64,000 nt of DNA, taken from NCBI RefSeq assembly GCF_031569985.1, contig NZ_JAMQKA010000012.1, positions 1 through 64,000 of the forward strand, given 5' to 3'. Shown here piece by piece: positions 34,753 through 42,716 of the stretch (position 1 is the first letter of the stretch; every line of letters begins with the position of its first letter). The stretch comes from JAMQKA01 sp031569985. Its GTDB lineage: Bacteria; Bacteroidota; Rhodothermia; Balneolales; Balneolaceae. Made by a program: the position numbers and the translations under genes. A model generated the notes under the pieces. The model was given only the letters and a program-made list of their open reading frames with translations. It was not told the origin of the DNA and searched no databases.

Positions 34753-35793
34753 CTAAAAGCTGATGGTGTGTTCGCCGTGTCCGTTGCGCTGCTCAGGGGC
34801 AAATAAGCCGTTCAATGTCTCGTCATCTTCACCGCCTGTAAGTTCTTCGTGTTCTTCTGTATCGGCGGGAAGGTGATGGGGAGGTCGGTCCCCATCACCT
34901 TTGGATTGGTTGGCTTGGTTTGTCAGGTGGGCATTCGGTCGGGATGGCCCGTGGCCATGCGTGCTCATTTCGTTTTTTAATGAATCGGCTAGTGCTTTGG
35001 CCTCTTCTTCACTGATATCAAATCCGTTGGTAGATTGGTCCTGACATAAACTCGTGGCAATCTGTTGTTGGCCCTGGCCCGCAAACATTTGAGAAATCAC
35101 GGTAAAAAACATGGGAGCATTTTCTTCCAGCATGTCCAGCATGCGACTACCGGCATCGCGCCCGCCGGCCCGTTGCTCCATCTCCATGCGGAACTTCACT
35201 TTTTCAAGCTCGCTGATCTGCTTTTCAAAGGCTTTTAGCTCACCACGATGAGCTTCTTTGAGGCGGTCGATATCGTTGCGATGGGTTTCCTTGAGTTCTG
35301 AAAGCTCTTTTTGATGGGTAAGTAGGGTAGCCGTTTTGTCTTCTGACAACTTCCGCTTCAGATTCATGATTTCATCGACTAACTGACGGATCTTTCGATC
35401 TCCGTCATGAAGCTCACCTTCCAGGCGAAGGGCCCTGTTTCGATAGTAGTCGTTGGCAGAATCGGAAGCATTACTTTTAGCCAATGGTTTTTTAGTAGGC
35501 TCTCCAGAATCGGATAGCTCGGATTCTGTTTGGTCAACGCGAAAACCAATCTGTATTTCATGATCCATTCCGGTATGGAGCGTATAAAGACCGGGTTGCA
35601 GTTTGAAAATGGCCTTTACTACATTGAACGGTTGACGGAAATTAAACGGTAGTTCCTTATCGACTTGCTTCAGATCATCGGTAGTGCCTGTAACGCATCC
35701 AAATATTGGGAGGCCTTGCTCCAACTCTTGCAGGCAGGTGGCATAATCCTGTTGTTGGGACTTATTTGGTATGTTTTCCAGCGTTTCGGCCAT
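34753..35793 (-). CDS. Unknown charged coiled-coil protein next to the integrase
   Basis: I do not recognise this 346-residue protein. Residues about 1-95 look like a compact mixed domain (LPIFGCVTGTTDDL ... PFNVVKAIFKLQPGLYTLHT). Residues about 113-205 are a strongly charged heptad-like coiled coil (LEGELHDGDRKIRQLVDEIM, QKELSELKETHRNDIDRLKE). The C-terminal third is polar and low in complexity, rich in Gly, His, Asp and Glu. There is no signal peptide or membrane segment. It faces the integrase tail to tail. A role in the mobile element, such as assembly or DNA binding, is only a guess. Confidence 0.65.
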   Translation of the reverse strand: MAETLENIPNKSQQQDYATCLQELEQGLPIFGCVTGTTDDLKQVDKELPFNFRQPFNVVKAIFKLQPGLYTLHTGMDHEIQIGFRVDQTESELSDSGEPTKKPLAKSNASDSANDYYRNRALRLEGELHDGDRKIRQLVDEIMNLKRKLSEDKTATLLTHQKELSELKETHRNDIDRLKEAHRGELKAFEKQISELEKVKFRMEMEQRAGGRDAGSRMLDMLEENAPMFFTVISQMFAGQGQQQIATSLCQDQSTNGFDISEEEAKALADSLKNEMSTHGHGPSRPNAHLTNQANQSKGDGDRPPHHLPADTEEHEELTGGEDDETLNGLFAPEQRNGHGEHTISF

Positions 35794-36058
35794 AGAACTA
35801 GTATTTGTTAGAGTGTTGTGATTGAGTCATTGAAATCAATCACTGATGCCATCAGTAACACTATTTCAAATCAAGGAAAATACCCTGGTATGGGCTGGAA
35901 TAATGTGAAATTACCTGTTTTAGGATGGGACAGAATGGAACAGGTTGTTACAGAAAGAAAATATTCTTGAGTGATAAAACTAATAATAATCTCAGATAAG
36001 AGAATCGATCGATATTCTGTGCTGATCTTTTGAATAAATAAATTCTGTAATCGTCAAA

Positions 36059-36577
36059 TTAAGCTTTTTTTTTAAACTCCAGTGAAAGATCTTCAGAAGT
36101 GGAATATCCTAACCTCTGTGAAATTTCTTGTATTGAGTGCTCATTATATGAAATAAGCTCTTTAGCTCTCTCGAATTTTAATAAGTTTACGTACTCAATG
36201 ATAGTGCACCCACAGGCGGGGATGAATAATGCATCTAATTCCTCATAGCTATTATGCGTGGCCAGTTCAAGATATTTCGTGATTAAGGATTTATTTACCG
36301 GATATTTTTGATAATAGATCAGATGAATTAGCAAAACTTTTATCCGTTCGACCTGACGTGCTTTTTTAGATTTAAGCAACTCAAAACCGAACTCTTGCAA
36401 ACTTGCATCAATTTTGACTTTACTAGGTAAATTGTCAGATTTAACTACCACTTGACCTAAACTTACAGCAAGTACTGTAGTTCCCAAGTCCTCCAAGAGC
36501 TGTTTGATTACATACTCACAGCGGGGGCAAACCATATTCTTGATATATAATATTTGAGTGTTGCTACTCATTGGCAA
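36059..36577 (-). CDS. Short AraC-like regulator with HMA-like N-terminus, C-terminal end shortened
   Basis: This 172-residue protein is of the Bacteroidota group in which an HMA-like head is joined to an AraC helix-turn-helix. The head has YIKNMVCPRCEYVIKQLLE (two Cys as in metal-binding HMA domains); the tail has FERAKELISYNEHSIQEISQ followed by RLGYSTSEDLSLEFKKKA. Family members usually continue for about 10-15 residues after 'FKK'; here the frame stops at a run of nine A. Neither other frame restores a tail, so it is truncated or divergent rather than a simple frameshift. A CTTAAA-N5-CTTAAA site lies 41 bases upstream, which ties it to the copper regulon. Confidence 0.75.
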   Translation of the reverse strand: MPMSSNTQILYIKNMVCPRCEYVIKQLLEDLGTTVLAVSLGQVVVKSDNLPSKVKIDASLQEFGFELLKSKKARQVERIKVLLIHLIYYQKYPVNKSLITKYLELATHNSYEELDALFIPACGCTIIEYVNLLKFERAKELISYNEHSIQEISQRLGYSTSEDLSLEFKKKA

Positions 36578-36617
36578 TATGTATTTAAGATTCTACCTAC
36601 AAGTAACAACACCTTTG

Positions 36618-36634
36618 CTTAAAGTAAGCTTAAA
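36618..36634 (+). promoter_or_regulatory. Putative CusR/CopR operator, site A
   Basis: CTTAAA-GTAAG-CTTAAA is a direct repeat with an 11-bp period, 41 bases upstream of the AraC-like gene. The same arrangement and orientation occurs at 44077, 45811, 51987 and 57743. Confidence 0.65.
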
Positions 36635-36669
36635 TTGTCCTTTACTTTCGGATAATTGAAGAGTTAAAA

Positions 36670-37116
36670 CTATTGGTCAGCATTCATCTGTACCCATCGG
36701 TCATAGGTTTGTTCATCCCAGAAACTTTGGAAATAGGCTATTGCTGCAATAACTTCCTCATCACTTAAAGTGTCACCAAAGGCAGGCATAGTACCTCCCA
36801 GCTTTACACCACCTTCATTAATTTGTCGAACCAATACACTCAGGGGATGATGCCAGGCGTGGGCCGAACCATCCAAGGGCGGTGCCGGAAAAGATCCGTC
36901 GGGATTTCGCTGTTTCCAGTCTTCAACAATACCCTGAGCCTGGTTGCCGTGACAACTGGCGCAATTGGTTGTAAATACTTGCTTGCCCAACTGGAATTGC
37001 TTTTGAGTAAACCAACGCCTTTTGGTAACAGGTTCCTTTTGATCAGGTGGTTCGCTGGAACAACTGATAGCTATAAAGACACTTACCGTAAAAATAATTA
37101 GTAGATTTGTTCTCAC
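36670..37116 (-). CDS. Lipoprotein c-type cytochrome
   Basis: The protein has 148 residues with a lipoprotein signal (FIAISC, Cys19) and one haem motif CASCH followed by GNQAQGI. A distal Met ligand is supplied by GGTMPAFGDTLSDEEV, the classical cytochrome c class I pattern ending with a helix (AIAYFQSFW). It is likely attached to the outer face of a membrane and carries electrons. It is the last gene of the CusCBA-type operon, 23 bases after the DUF411 gene. In a copper setting it may accept electrons from Cu(I) oxidation, but that is inference. Confidence 0.88.
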   Translation of the reverse strand: MRTNLLIIFTVSVFIAISCSSEPPDQKEPVTKRRWFTQKQFQLGKQVFTTNCASCHGNQAQGIVEDWKQRNPDGSFPAPPLDGSAHAWHHPLSVLVRQINEGGVKLGGTMPAFGDTLSDEEVIAAIAYFQSFWDEQTYDRWVQMNADQ

Positions 37117-37139
37117 TTTACTGCAACAACTTAAAAGTG

Positions 37140-37622
37140 CTAATGGCTGGCATAAACCTGGCTATTTCCTTCTTGATCTATAAGATAAACATCATAAGGG
37201 GTATTAAGCGAGGTATTCATGCCGGGAGAGCTGGACGGCATCTCGGGAGCTGATATTCCCACGGCTTGGGGACGTTCATCAAGTAAACGGTTGATATCTT
37301 CCACCGGCACATGGCCCTCTACTGTATAGCCGTCAATGAGCGTAGTGTGGCATGATTCCATATCGCTGGGAATATGGTATTTATCCTTGATTTCCGGCAT
37401 GTTACTTACAGGTTGAACAGAAATATTATATTCATACCGCTCCATATAGGTTGCCCATTTATCACAGCATTGGCAACCGGAATTTTTATACATAACGGCT
37501 TCTGTTACCGAAGTTGCCATATGGTTTTGGTGCTCATTATAATCACTGATAATCACCCAAGTTACGGATCCAGCTATACCTATTACTAGTAATGCTAAAA
37601 ATATAAAAGTCTTCGATTTCAT
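37140..37622 (-). CDS. DUF411 metal-binding protein
   Basis: This 160-residue protein has an N-terminal membrane anchor or signal (residues 5-27). The DUF411 core follows: YKNSGCQCCDKW with a Cys-x-Cys-Cys cluster, then DMESCHTTLIDGYTVEGHVP, whose Cys-His pair is also conserved. This family is widespread in copper and silver operons and is thought to bind metal in the periplasm; the exact role is unsettled. It sits between the PII-like protein (29 bases) and the cytochrome in the same operon. Confidence 0.88.
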   Translation of the reverse strand: MKSKTFIFLALLVIGIAGSVTWVIISDYNEHQNHMATSVTEAVMYKNSGCQCCDKWATYMERYEYNISVQPVSNMPEIKDKYHIPSDMESCHTTLIDGYTVEGHVPVEDINRLLDERPQAVGISAPEMPSSSPGMNTSLNTPYDVYLIDQEGNSQVYASH

Positions 37623-37651
37623 AAGATTTATCTGAATTTATTTCGAGCTTG

Positions 37652-38011
37652 TTAGTGCGTATGCCTTTCACTTTGTAAGAAGTCACCACCGGTTTTTCCA
37701 CTACGGATATGAACCGATTGCGATACCGGGGTCACGTAGATAATACCATCTCCGGGCTGTCCGCTTCTTGCATGATTGCGAATGATGTCGATAACCTGGT
37801 CGGTGTGCTTTTCCTCGCACACTACAACCAGCTTGATGATATTTGAAAACCGTTCAGCAATGCTGATCGACAGTTGTGCTTTTTGGGGATCCGACATCCT
37901 ACCTAGTCCCATAACATCCATTAGAGTCATGCAACAGAAGCCCTGGGCTTCCAATCCGTCAATAACTTCTTCTGCTTTTCGTTTGCGAATAAATGCTTTT
38001 ATTTCATTCAT
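37652..38011 (-). CDS. PII-like signalling protein of metal-efflux operons
   Basis: This 119-residue protein has the GlnB/PII fold pattern: MNEIKAFIRKRKAEEVIDGL at the start, a T-loop region shortened or altered around MGLGRMSDPQ, and KLVVVCEEKHTDQVIDIIRN with GDGIIYVTPV near the end. The T-loop lacks the usual Tyr uridylylation site, and its C-terminus is extended with SERHTH. PII-like proteins next to CusA-type pumps are known as metal-linked paralogues, not nitrogen regulators. It follows cusA by 62 bases, separated by a 33-base palindrome. Confidence 0.87.
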   Translation of the reverse strand: MNEIKAFIRKRKAEEVIDGLEAQGFCCMTLMDVMGLGRMSDPQKAQLSISIAERFSNIIKLVVVCEEKHTDQVIDIIRNHARSGQPGDGIIYVTPVSQSVHIRSGKTGGDFLQSERHTH

Positions 38012-38028
38012 AATAGCCTCTTTTTGTT

Positions 38029-38061
38029 AGACCTGTCAGGTTTTCAAAACCTGACAGGTCT
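38029..38061. repeat. Perfect 33-base palindrome between cusA and the PII-like gene
   Basis: AGACCTGTCAGGTTTT is followed by one C and then by its exact complement AAAACCTGACAGGTCT, giving 16-base arms. It lies in the only sizeable gap of the operon. No T tract follows on the coding strand, so an intrinsic terminator is unlikely; an RNA processing or stabilising hairpin, or a dispersed repeat, is more plausible. Confidence 0.8.
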
Positions 38062-38073
38062 TGTTCTTGTTTG

Positions 38074-41000
38074 CTAATTGGTTATTTGTTGGTCTTCGCT
38101 TGTTGCTGCTAATTTTTTCACTTCCCGACTTTTCCAGAGGTAGTAGATGACCGGTATTACAACAAGGCTAAGTATCGTTGCTGATACCATACCCCCAACC
38201 ATTGGGGCGGCAATCCGCTTCATGACGGTGGCTCCTGTTCCCGCACCCCACATAATGGGAAGCAGCCCGCCGGTGATGGCACAAACTGTCATAAATATTG
38301 GGCGAATTCGCTGGGCAGATCCTTCAAAGATGGCCTGTTTCAAATCTTCCAGGTTCTTCATCTTGTCATTATATTTTCGGTCGTTGTAGGCATTATCCAG
38401 ATATGTGAGCATGATAACCCCGATTTCTGCGGCAACACCAGCCAGGGCGATGGCACCAACCCCAACAGCCACACTCAGATTATAATCCAGGATATACAAT
38501 AACCAGAATGAACCAACCAGAGAGAACGGGAGCGTTAGCAAAACGATCAAACTCTCCTGGAGATTCTTGAAGTTGAAGTAGAGTAACAGAAAGATGATCA
38601 GCAAAGTGATCGGTACTACTACTTGTAGACGTTTTTTAGCTCGTTCCATGTATTCATATTGCCCACTCCAGGTTAGGCTGTACCCGGAGGGCATGTCCAG
38701 TCGTTCTTCCACGGTCTGTCGGGCTTGGTTTACATAGTTTCCGAGATCAGAAGTAGTTAAGTCCACATAGATCCAGCTGGAATAGCGGGCATTCTCGGTT
38801 TTAATCACCGGTGCGTCTTTACGGATCTGCAGGTCGGCTACGTATTCAATGGGTATTTGAGCTCCGGAAGGAGTTGGAATCAATACCCGTCCAAGATCCG
38901 TAAGATTTTCACGGGTCTCTCGTGCATACCGTACGTTTACCGGATAGCGTTCCAGCCCTTCCACCGTCTCGGTTACGTTCATACCACCGATAGCTGACTG
39001 AATTACATCCTGCACGTCACCGGTCGTTAGTCCATATCGAGCAGCTTCTTTACGGTCGATATTGAAATCCAGGTAATTTCCTCCTGTTGTCTTGTCAGCG
39101 AAGACACTCAAAGTTCCGGGTACATCTCGTACTACCGAGGCTATGTCCGAACTGAGATCGGAAAGTGTCTGAAGATCTGGCCCTGTTACTTTAATACCAA
39201 TCGGTGTTTTTATACCTGTAGACAGCATATCTATTCGCGTCTTGATCGGCATAGTCCAGGCGTTAGTAAGCCCCGGTATCTTAATGGCAGCATCCATTTC
39301 CTGTTTCAGCTTATCCATGGTCATCCCTTCTCGCCACTGGTCTTCAGGTTTTAACTGGATGATTGTTTCAAACATGGATAGCGGTGCCGGATCTGTAGAA
39401 GTCTGTGCTCGTCCTGATTTACCAAATACCGATACCACTTCTGGGAAAGTGGCGATAATTTTATCGGTTTGTTGCAGGAGTTCTTTCGCCTTCGTTATAC
39501 TGATGCCAGGGTCGGTGGTCGGCATATAAAGCAGATCACCCTCTTCGATAGGAGGCATGAATTCCGAACCGAGTCGTTGCAGTGGCACGATAGATATCAC
39601 AAGTATTGCAATGGAGGCTATGATGGTGGTCCATTTAAAACGTAATGCCAAATTTATTACCGGTCTGTAAATCCATATTAAAAACCGGTTAACGGGGTTT
39701 TTATGTTCGGGTTGAATTTTTCCGCGTATAAGGTATCCCATCAGCACTGGGACGAGCGTGACCGAGAGCAGGGCCGCCGCGGCCATAGCATAGGTTTTGG
39801 TGAAGGCCAGGGGCTTAAAGAGTCGGCCTTCCTGCCCCTCAAGAGCAAAGATCGGTAGAAATGAGACCGTGATGATCAGCAGGGAGAAGAACAATGCAGG
39901 CCCTACCTCTTTGGAAGCATCTATAATAATCCGCCAATGCTCTTTTTTACCCCGGTCTTTTTCCAGGTGTTTATGCGCATTCTCCACCATCACGATGGCC
40001 GCATCCACCATTGCTCCAATAGCAATGGCTATCCCACTTAGTGACATGATGTTGGCGTTGATACCCTGGAAATACATCACCATGAAGGCTGCCAGAATAC
40101 CAATCGGCAAACTGATAATAGCTACCAGTGAGCTTCGGAAGTGGAGCAGAAATATCATTACAATGATAGCAACAACGATGCTTTCCTCTATCAGTTTTTC
40201 CTCCAAAAATTCAATAGCCCGGTTAATCAGACTGGAGCGGTCGTAAGCCGTTTTGATAGTAATTCCCTCCGGAAGCCCGCTTTCAAGTTCTTTCAATTTG
40301 GCCTTTACGTTGTCAATGGTTTGAAGAGCGTTTTCACCAAACCGCATGATTACTATACCACCTACCGTTTCTCCCTCACCATTCCAATCAGCTACACCAC
40401 GGCGCAGGTCCGGACCAATTTGTACATTGGCCACATTGCGAATAGTCACCGGCGTGCCGTTACCATCGGTACCGATGGGCACATTTTCAACATCTTCAAC
40501 TGTTTGAATGTATCCCTTTCCACGAACCATAAACTCGGTTTCGCTCATCTCCACCAAGCGGCCACCTACGTCATTGTTACTGCGTTTAATAGCCATTTTT
40601 ACTTTCGACAGCGGAATATCGTAAGCAAGTAGTTTATTAGGGTCTACTTCTACTTGGTATTGTTTGACATGGCCGCCGATGCTGGCTACTTCGGCTACCC
40701 CGTCCACACTGAGTAGTTCGTATTTAAGGAACCAGTCCTGAATAGAGCGCAACTGTTGGAGGTCGTACTTGTCTCCACCATCCAGCACGTACTCGTAGAC
40801 CCAACCAACTCCAGTGGCATCCGGACCAAGTGTGGGTGTAACCCCTTCCGGCAGGCTACCACTTGCAGTATTAAGGTATTCCAATACCCGGCTTCGGGCC
40901 CAATACATATCGGTATCATCTTCAAAAATGATGTAAATAAAGGAAAGCCCGAAGAATGAATAGCCTCGGACTACCTTTGAATTAGGCACCGACATCATAG

Positions 41001-41214
41001 TAGTGGTTAGCGGATAGGTGACCTGGTCCTCGACAACTTGCGGGGCCTGACCGGGATATTTGGTAAAGACAATGACTTGCACGTCACTGAGATCCGGAAT
41101 GGCATCCACGGGGGTTTGATACATCGCATATGTACCGCCTGCCAGTATCAGAATACTGGCTATAATCACCATAAAGCGGTTGTTAACGGAAAGTTCAATT
41201 ATTTTTTGCAGCAT
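38074..41214 (-). CDS. cusA: Heavy-metal efflux RND pump, CusA/CzcA family
   Basis: The 1046-residue inner-membrane proton antiporter is of the HME-RND family, exporting Cu(I)/Ag(I) or divalent cations through the envelope. It has 12 transmembrane segments in the RND layout and two large periplasmic domains. The family signature AIGAMVDAAIVMVENAHKHL lies in TM4, and FMPPIEEGDLLYMPT is typical of CusA/CzcA. The length matches the family. Downstream of cusB (55 bases) and the outer-membrane gene, it forms a complete tripartite system. Neighbouring copper proteins favour Cu(I); zinc or cobalt cannot be excluded. Confidence 0.94.
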   Translation of the reverse strand: MLQKIIELSVNNRFMVIIASILILAGGTYAMYQTPVDAIPDLSDVQVIVFTKYPGQAPQVVEDQVTYPLTTTMMSVPNSKVVRGYSFFGLSFIYIIFEDDTDMYWARSRVLEYLNTASGSLPEGVTPTLGPDATGVGWVYEYVLDGGDKYDLQQLRSIQDWFLKYELLSVDGVAEVASIGGHVKQYQVEVDPNKLLAYDIPLSKVKMAIKRSNNDVGGRLVEMSETEFMVRGKGYIQTVEDVENVPIGTDGNGTPVTIRNVANVQIGPDLRRGVADWNGEGETVGGIVIMRFGENALQTIDNVKAKLKELESGLPEGITIKTAYDRSSLINRAIEFLEEKLIEESIVVAIIVMIFLLHFRSSLVAIISLPIGILAAFMVMYFQGINANIMSLSGIAIAIGAMVDAAIVMVENAHKHLEKDRGKKEHWRIIIDASKEVGPALFFSLLIITVSFLPIFALEGQEGRLFKPLAFTKTYAMAAAALLSVTLVPVLMGYLIRGKIQPEHKNPVNRFLIWIYRPVINLALRFKWTTIIASIAILVISIVPLQRLGSEFMPPIEEGDLLYMPTTDPGISITKAKELLQQTDKIIATFPEVVSVFGKSGRAQTSTDPAPLSMFETIIQLKPEDQWREGMTMDKLKQEMDAAIKIPGLTNAWTMPIKTRIDMLSTGIKTPIGIKVTGPDLQTLSDLSSDIASVVRDVPGTLSVFADKTTGGNYLDFNIDRKEAARYGLTTGDVQDVIQSAIGGMNVTETVEGLERYPVNVRYARETRENLTDLGRVLIPTPSGAQIPIEYVADLQIRKDAPVIKTENARYSSWIYVDLTTSDLGNYVNQARQTVEERLDMPSGYSLTWSGQYEYMERAKKRLQVVVPITLLIIFLLLYFNFKNLQESLIVLLTLPFSLVGSFWLLYILDYNLSVAVGVGAIALAGVAAEIGVIMLTYLDNAYNDRKYNDKMKNLEDLKQAIFEGSAQRIRPIFMTVCAITGGLLPIMWGAGTGATVMKRIAAPMVGGMVSATILSLVVIPVIYYLWKSREVKKLAATSEDQQITN

Positions 41215-41269
41215 TTCTTAAATCTCCAAAATGTTAAAAAGGGTTTGTGCTTTAACTTTACCCATGGAT

Positions 41270-42679
41270 TCACATATTCATGTTTGAATGATCGGTAGTG
41301 TCGGCCGGCATCTCATCATGGTTCATTTCCCCGCCGGACATATCCGGGTTCTCCATTTCCATATCAGAAGTGTCATACTTTTGCTGCAGCATTTTTTGGA
41401 TAGCTTCTTGCAGGCGGCTTTCACTATCAAAAAGGAATTGGGCTGAGGTCACAATCTCTTCACCCGGTTTTACGCCTTCCAGTATTTCAATTTCATTGTT
41501 TCGCTCGCCACCTTCCATTCCCAAGGTTACTTCGCGAGGTTCAAAGGCACCTTCTCCCTTGGCTACAAAAACGATGTTACGTTCCCCGGTTCTTATGATA
41601 GCCTCATTCGGAATGACTGAAACATTCTTCTTAGGTCTTGTTTGAATACGCACATTGGCAAACATTCCGGGCTTTAGTTCAAGATTAGGGTTGGAAAACT
41701 CCAGTCGTACCTGAACAGTTCGTGTTTTCTGGTCCAGGCTGGGATATATATAAGCAACTGTACCCTCGTAGGTTTTACCCGGTTGATAGGAAAGTTCCAT
41801 TTGGGCGGGTTGACCCTCTTCAATCCAGGGCACTTCGTAGTCGTAAACGCTCGTTTGTATCCAAACAGATGAGAGATCTGCTATTTTATACGCCGGTGTA
41901 CCCGCTTTAATATACTCGCCTTCCACGGCATTTTTATGAAGCACCATTCCTTTCGCAGGCGATTTCAGTGTGACTGCTTTTTTAACTTCCCCACTTTGTT
42001 CCAGTTGTTTTATCTCTGAATCGGGAATGTCCCAATATTCTAACCGTTTACGAGTAGCCTCAAGCAAGCTGTTGCCACCGGCACGAATGGTTTCAAAACT
42101 ACTGGAAGCTACCTTATTCTGTGTTTTCAGAGCAAGCAGGTATTCTTGTTGGGTTGTAACAAGCTCGGGAGAATAGATGCTGAACAATGGCTGTCCGCGC
42201 TGGACCATTTTACCGGTGTAATCCACATATAGCTGCTCTACCCAACCGGAAATTTTTGGATTTACATTAAAGAGCTTCTGCTCATCGTATTCAACCTTAC
42301 CAACAGCGCGGAGGACCGTTGATAGGTCTTTTTTTTGAACCGGGGCCGTTCTCACATTCATGTTTTGAACGACAACCGGATTTATTGTTATCATACCTTC
42401 CGAGCTGTTTGCTCCATCGGCATATACCGGAACCAAATCCATACCCATACTGGATTTGCCGGGTTGGTCATAAATTTCACTCGGATTCATCGGAGCTTGC
42501 CAGTACAGTATTTCGCGTTCTCCCTGTTTCTTGGTATCGGATTTCGATGTATCCTGCATCTCTTCAGCGGTTTGAGTAGTTGATGCTGAATTGTTAGTAG
42601 TTTGCGTCCCTAGCCAGTAGCCGCCCAGTGTAAAGATGGCAATTACAGCTAGGGAAAGAAGTATAGATTTGGTATTCAT
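41270..42679 (-). CDS. cusB: RND periplasmic adaptor (CusB/CzcB-like) with metal-binding ends
   Basis: This membrane-fusion protein has about 469 residues from the Met at 42679; the start 15 bases upstream is also possible, but GAGGA fits the inner one. It has an N-terminal anchor, then a heavy-metal-binding module ILYWQAPMNPSEIYDQPGKS with GMDLVPVY, which resembles the YHS-like 'CPMHP' domain of CusB adaptors but lacks its first Cys. Lipoyl and beta-barrel domains follow (KGMVLHKNAVEGEYIKAGTP, VIPNEAIIRTGERNIVFVA). The C-terminus is unusually rich in Met and His (MEMENPDMSGGEMNHDEMP, then DHSNMNM), likely binding Cu(I). Second gene of the operon. Confidence 0.92.
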   Translation of the reverse strand: MNTKSILLSLAVIAIFTLGGYWLGTQTTNNSASTTQTAEEMQDTSKSDTKKQGEREILYWQAPMNPSEIYDQPGKSSMGMDLVPVYADGANSSEGMITINPVVVQNMNVRTAPVQKKDLSTVLRAVGKVEYDEQKLFNVNPKISGWVEQLYVDYTGKMVQRGQPLFSIYSPELVTTQQEYLLALKTQNKVASSSFETIRAGGNSLLEATRKRLEYWDIPDSEIKQLEQSGEVKKAVTLKSPAKGMVLHKNAVEGEYIKAGTPAYKIADLSSVWIQTSVYDYEVPWIEEGQPAQMELSYQPGKTYEGTVAYIYPSLDQKTRTVQVRLEFSNPNLELKPGMFANVRIQTRPKKNVSVIPNEAIIRTGERNIVFVAKGEGAFEPREVTLGMEGGERNNEIEILEGVKPGEEIVTSAQFLFDSESRLQEAIQKMLQQKYDTSDMEMENPDMSGGEMNHDEMPADTTDHSNMNM

Positions 42680-42716
42680 GGTGTTGGTCCTCATTGTTCC
42701 GTTTTTCTAAAATGGT

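Noticed and set aside
37652..38011. Nitrogen regulator GlnB
   Set aside because: The usual T-loop tyrosine is absent and the gene lies in a metal-efflux operon, so a metal-linked PII-like paralogue is more likely.
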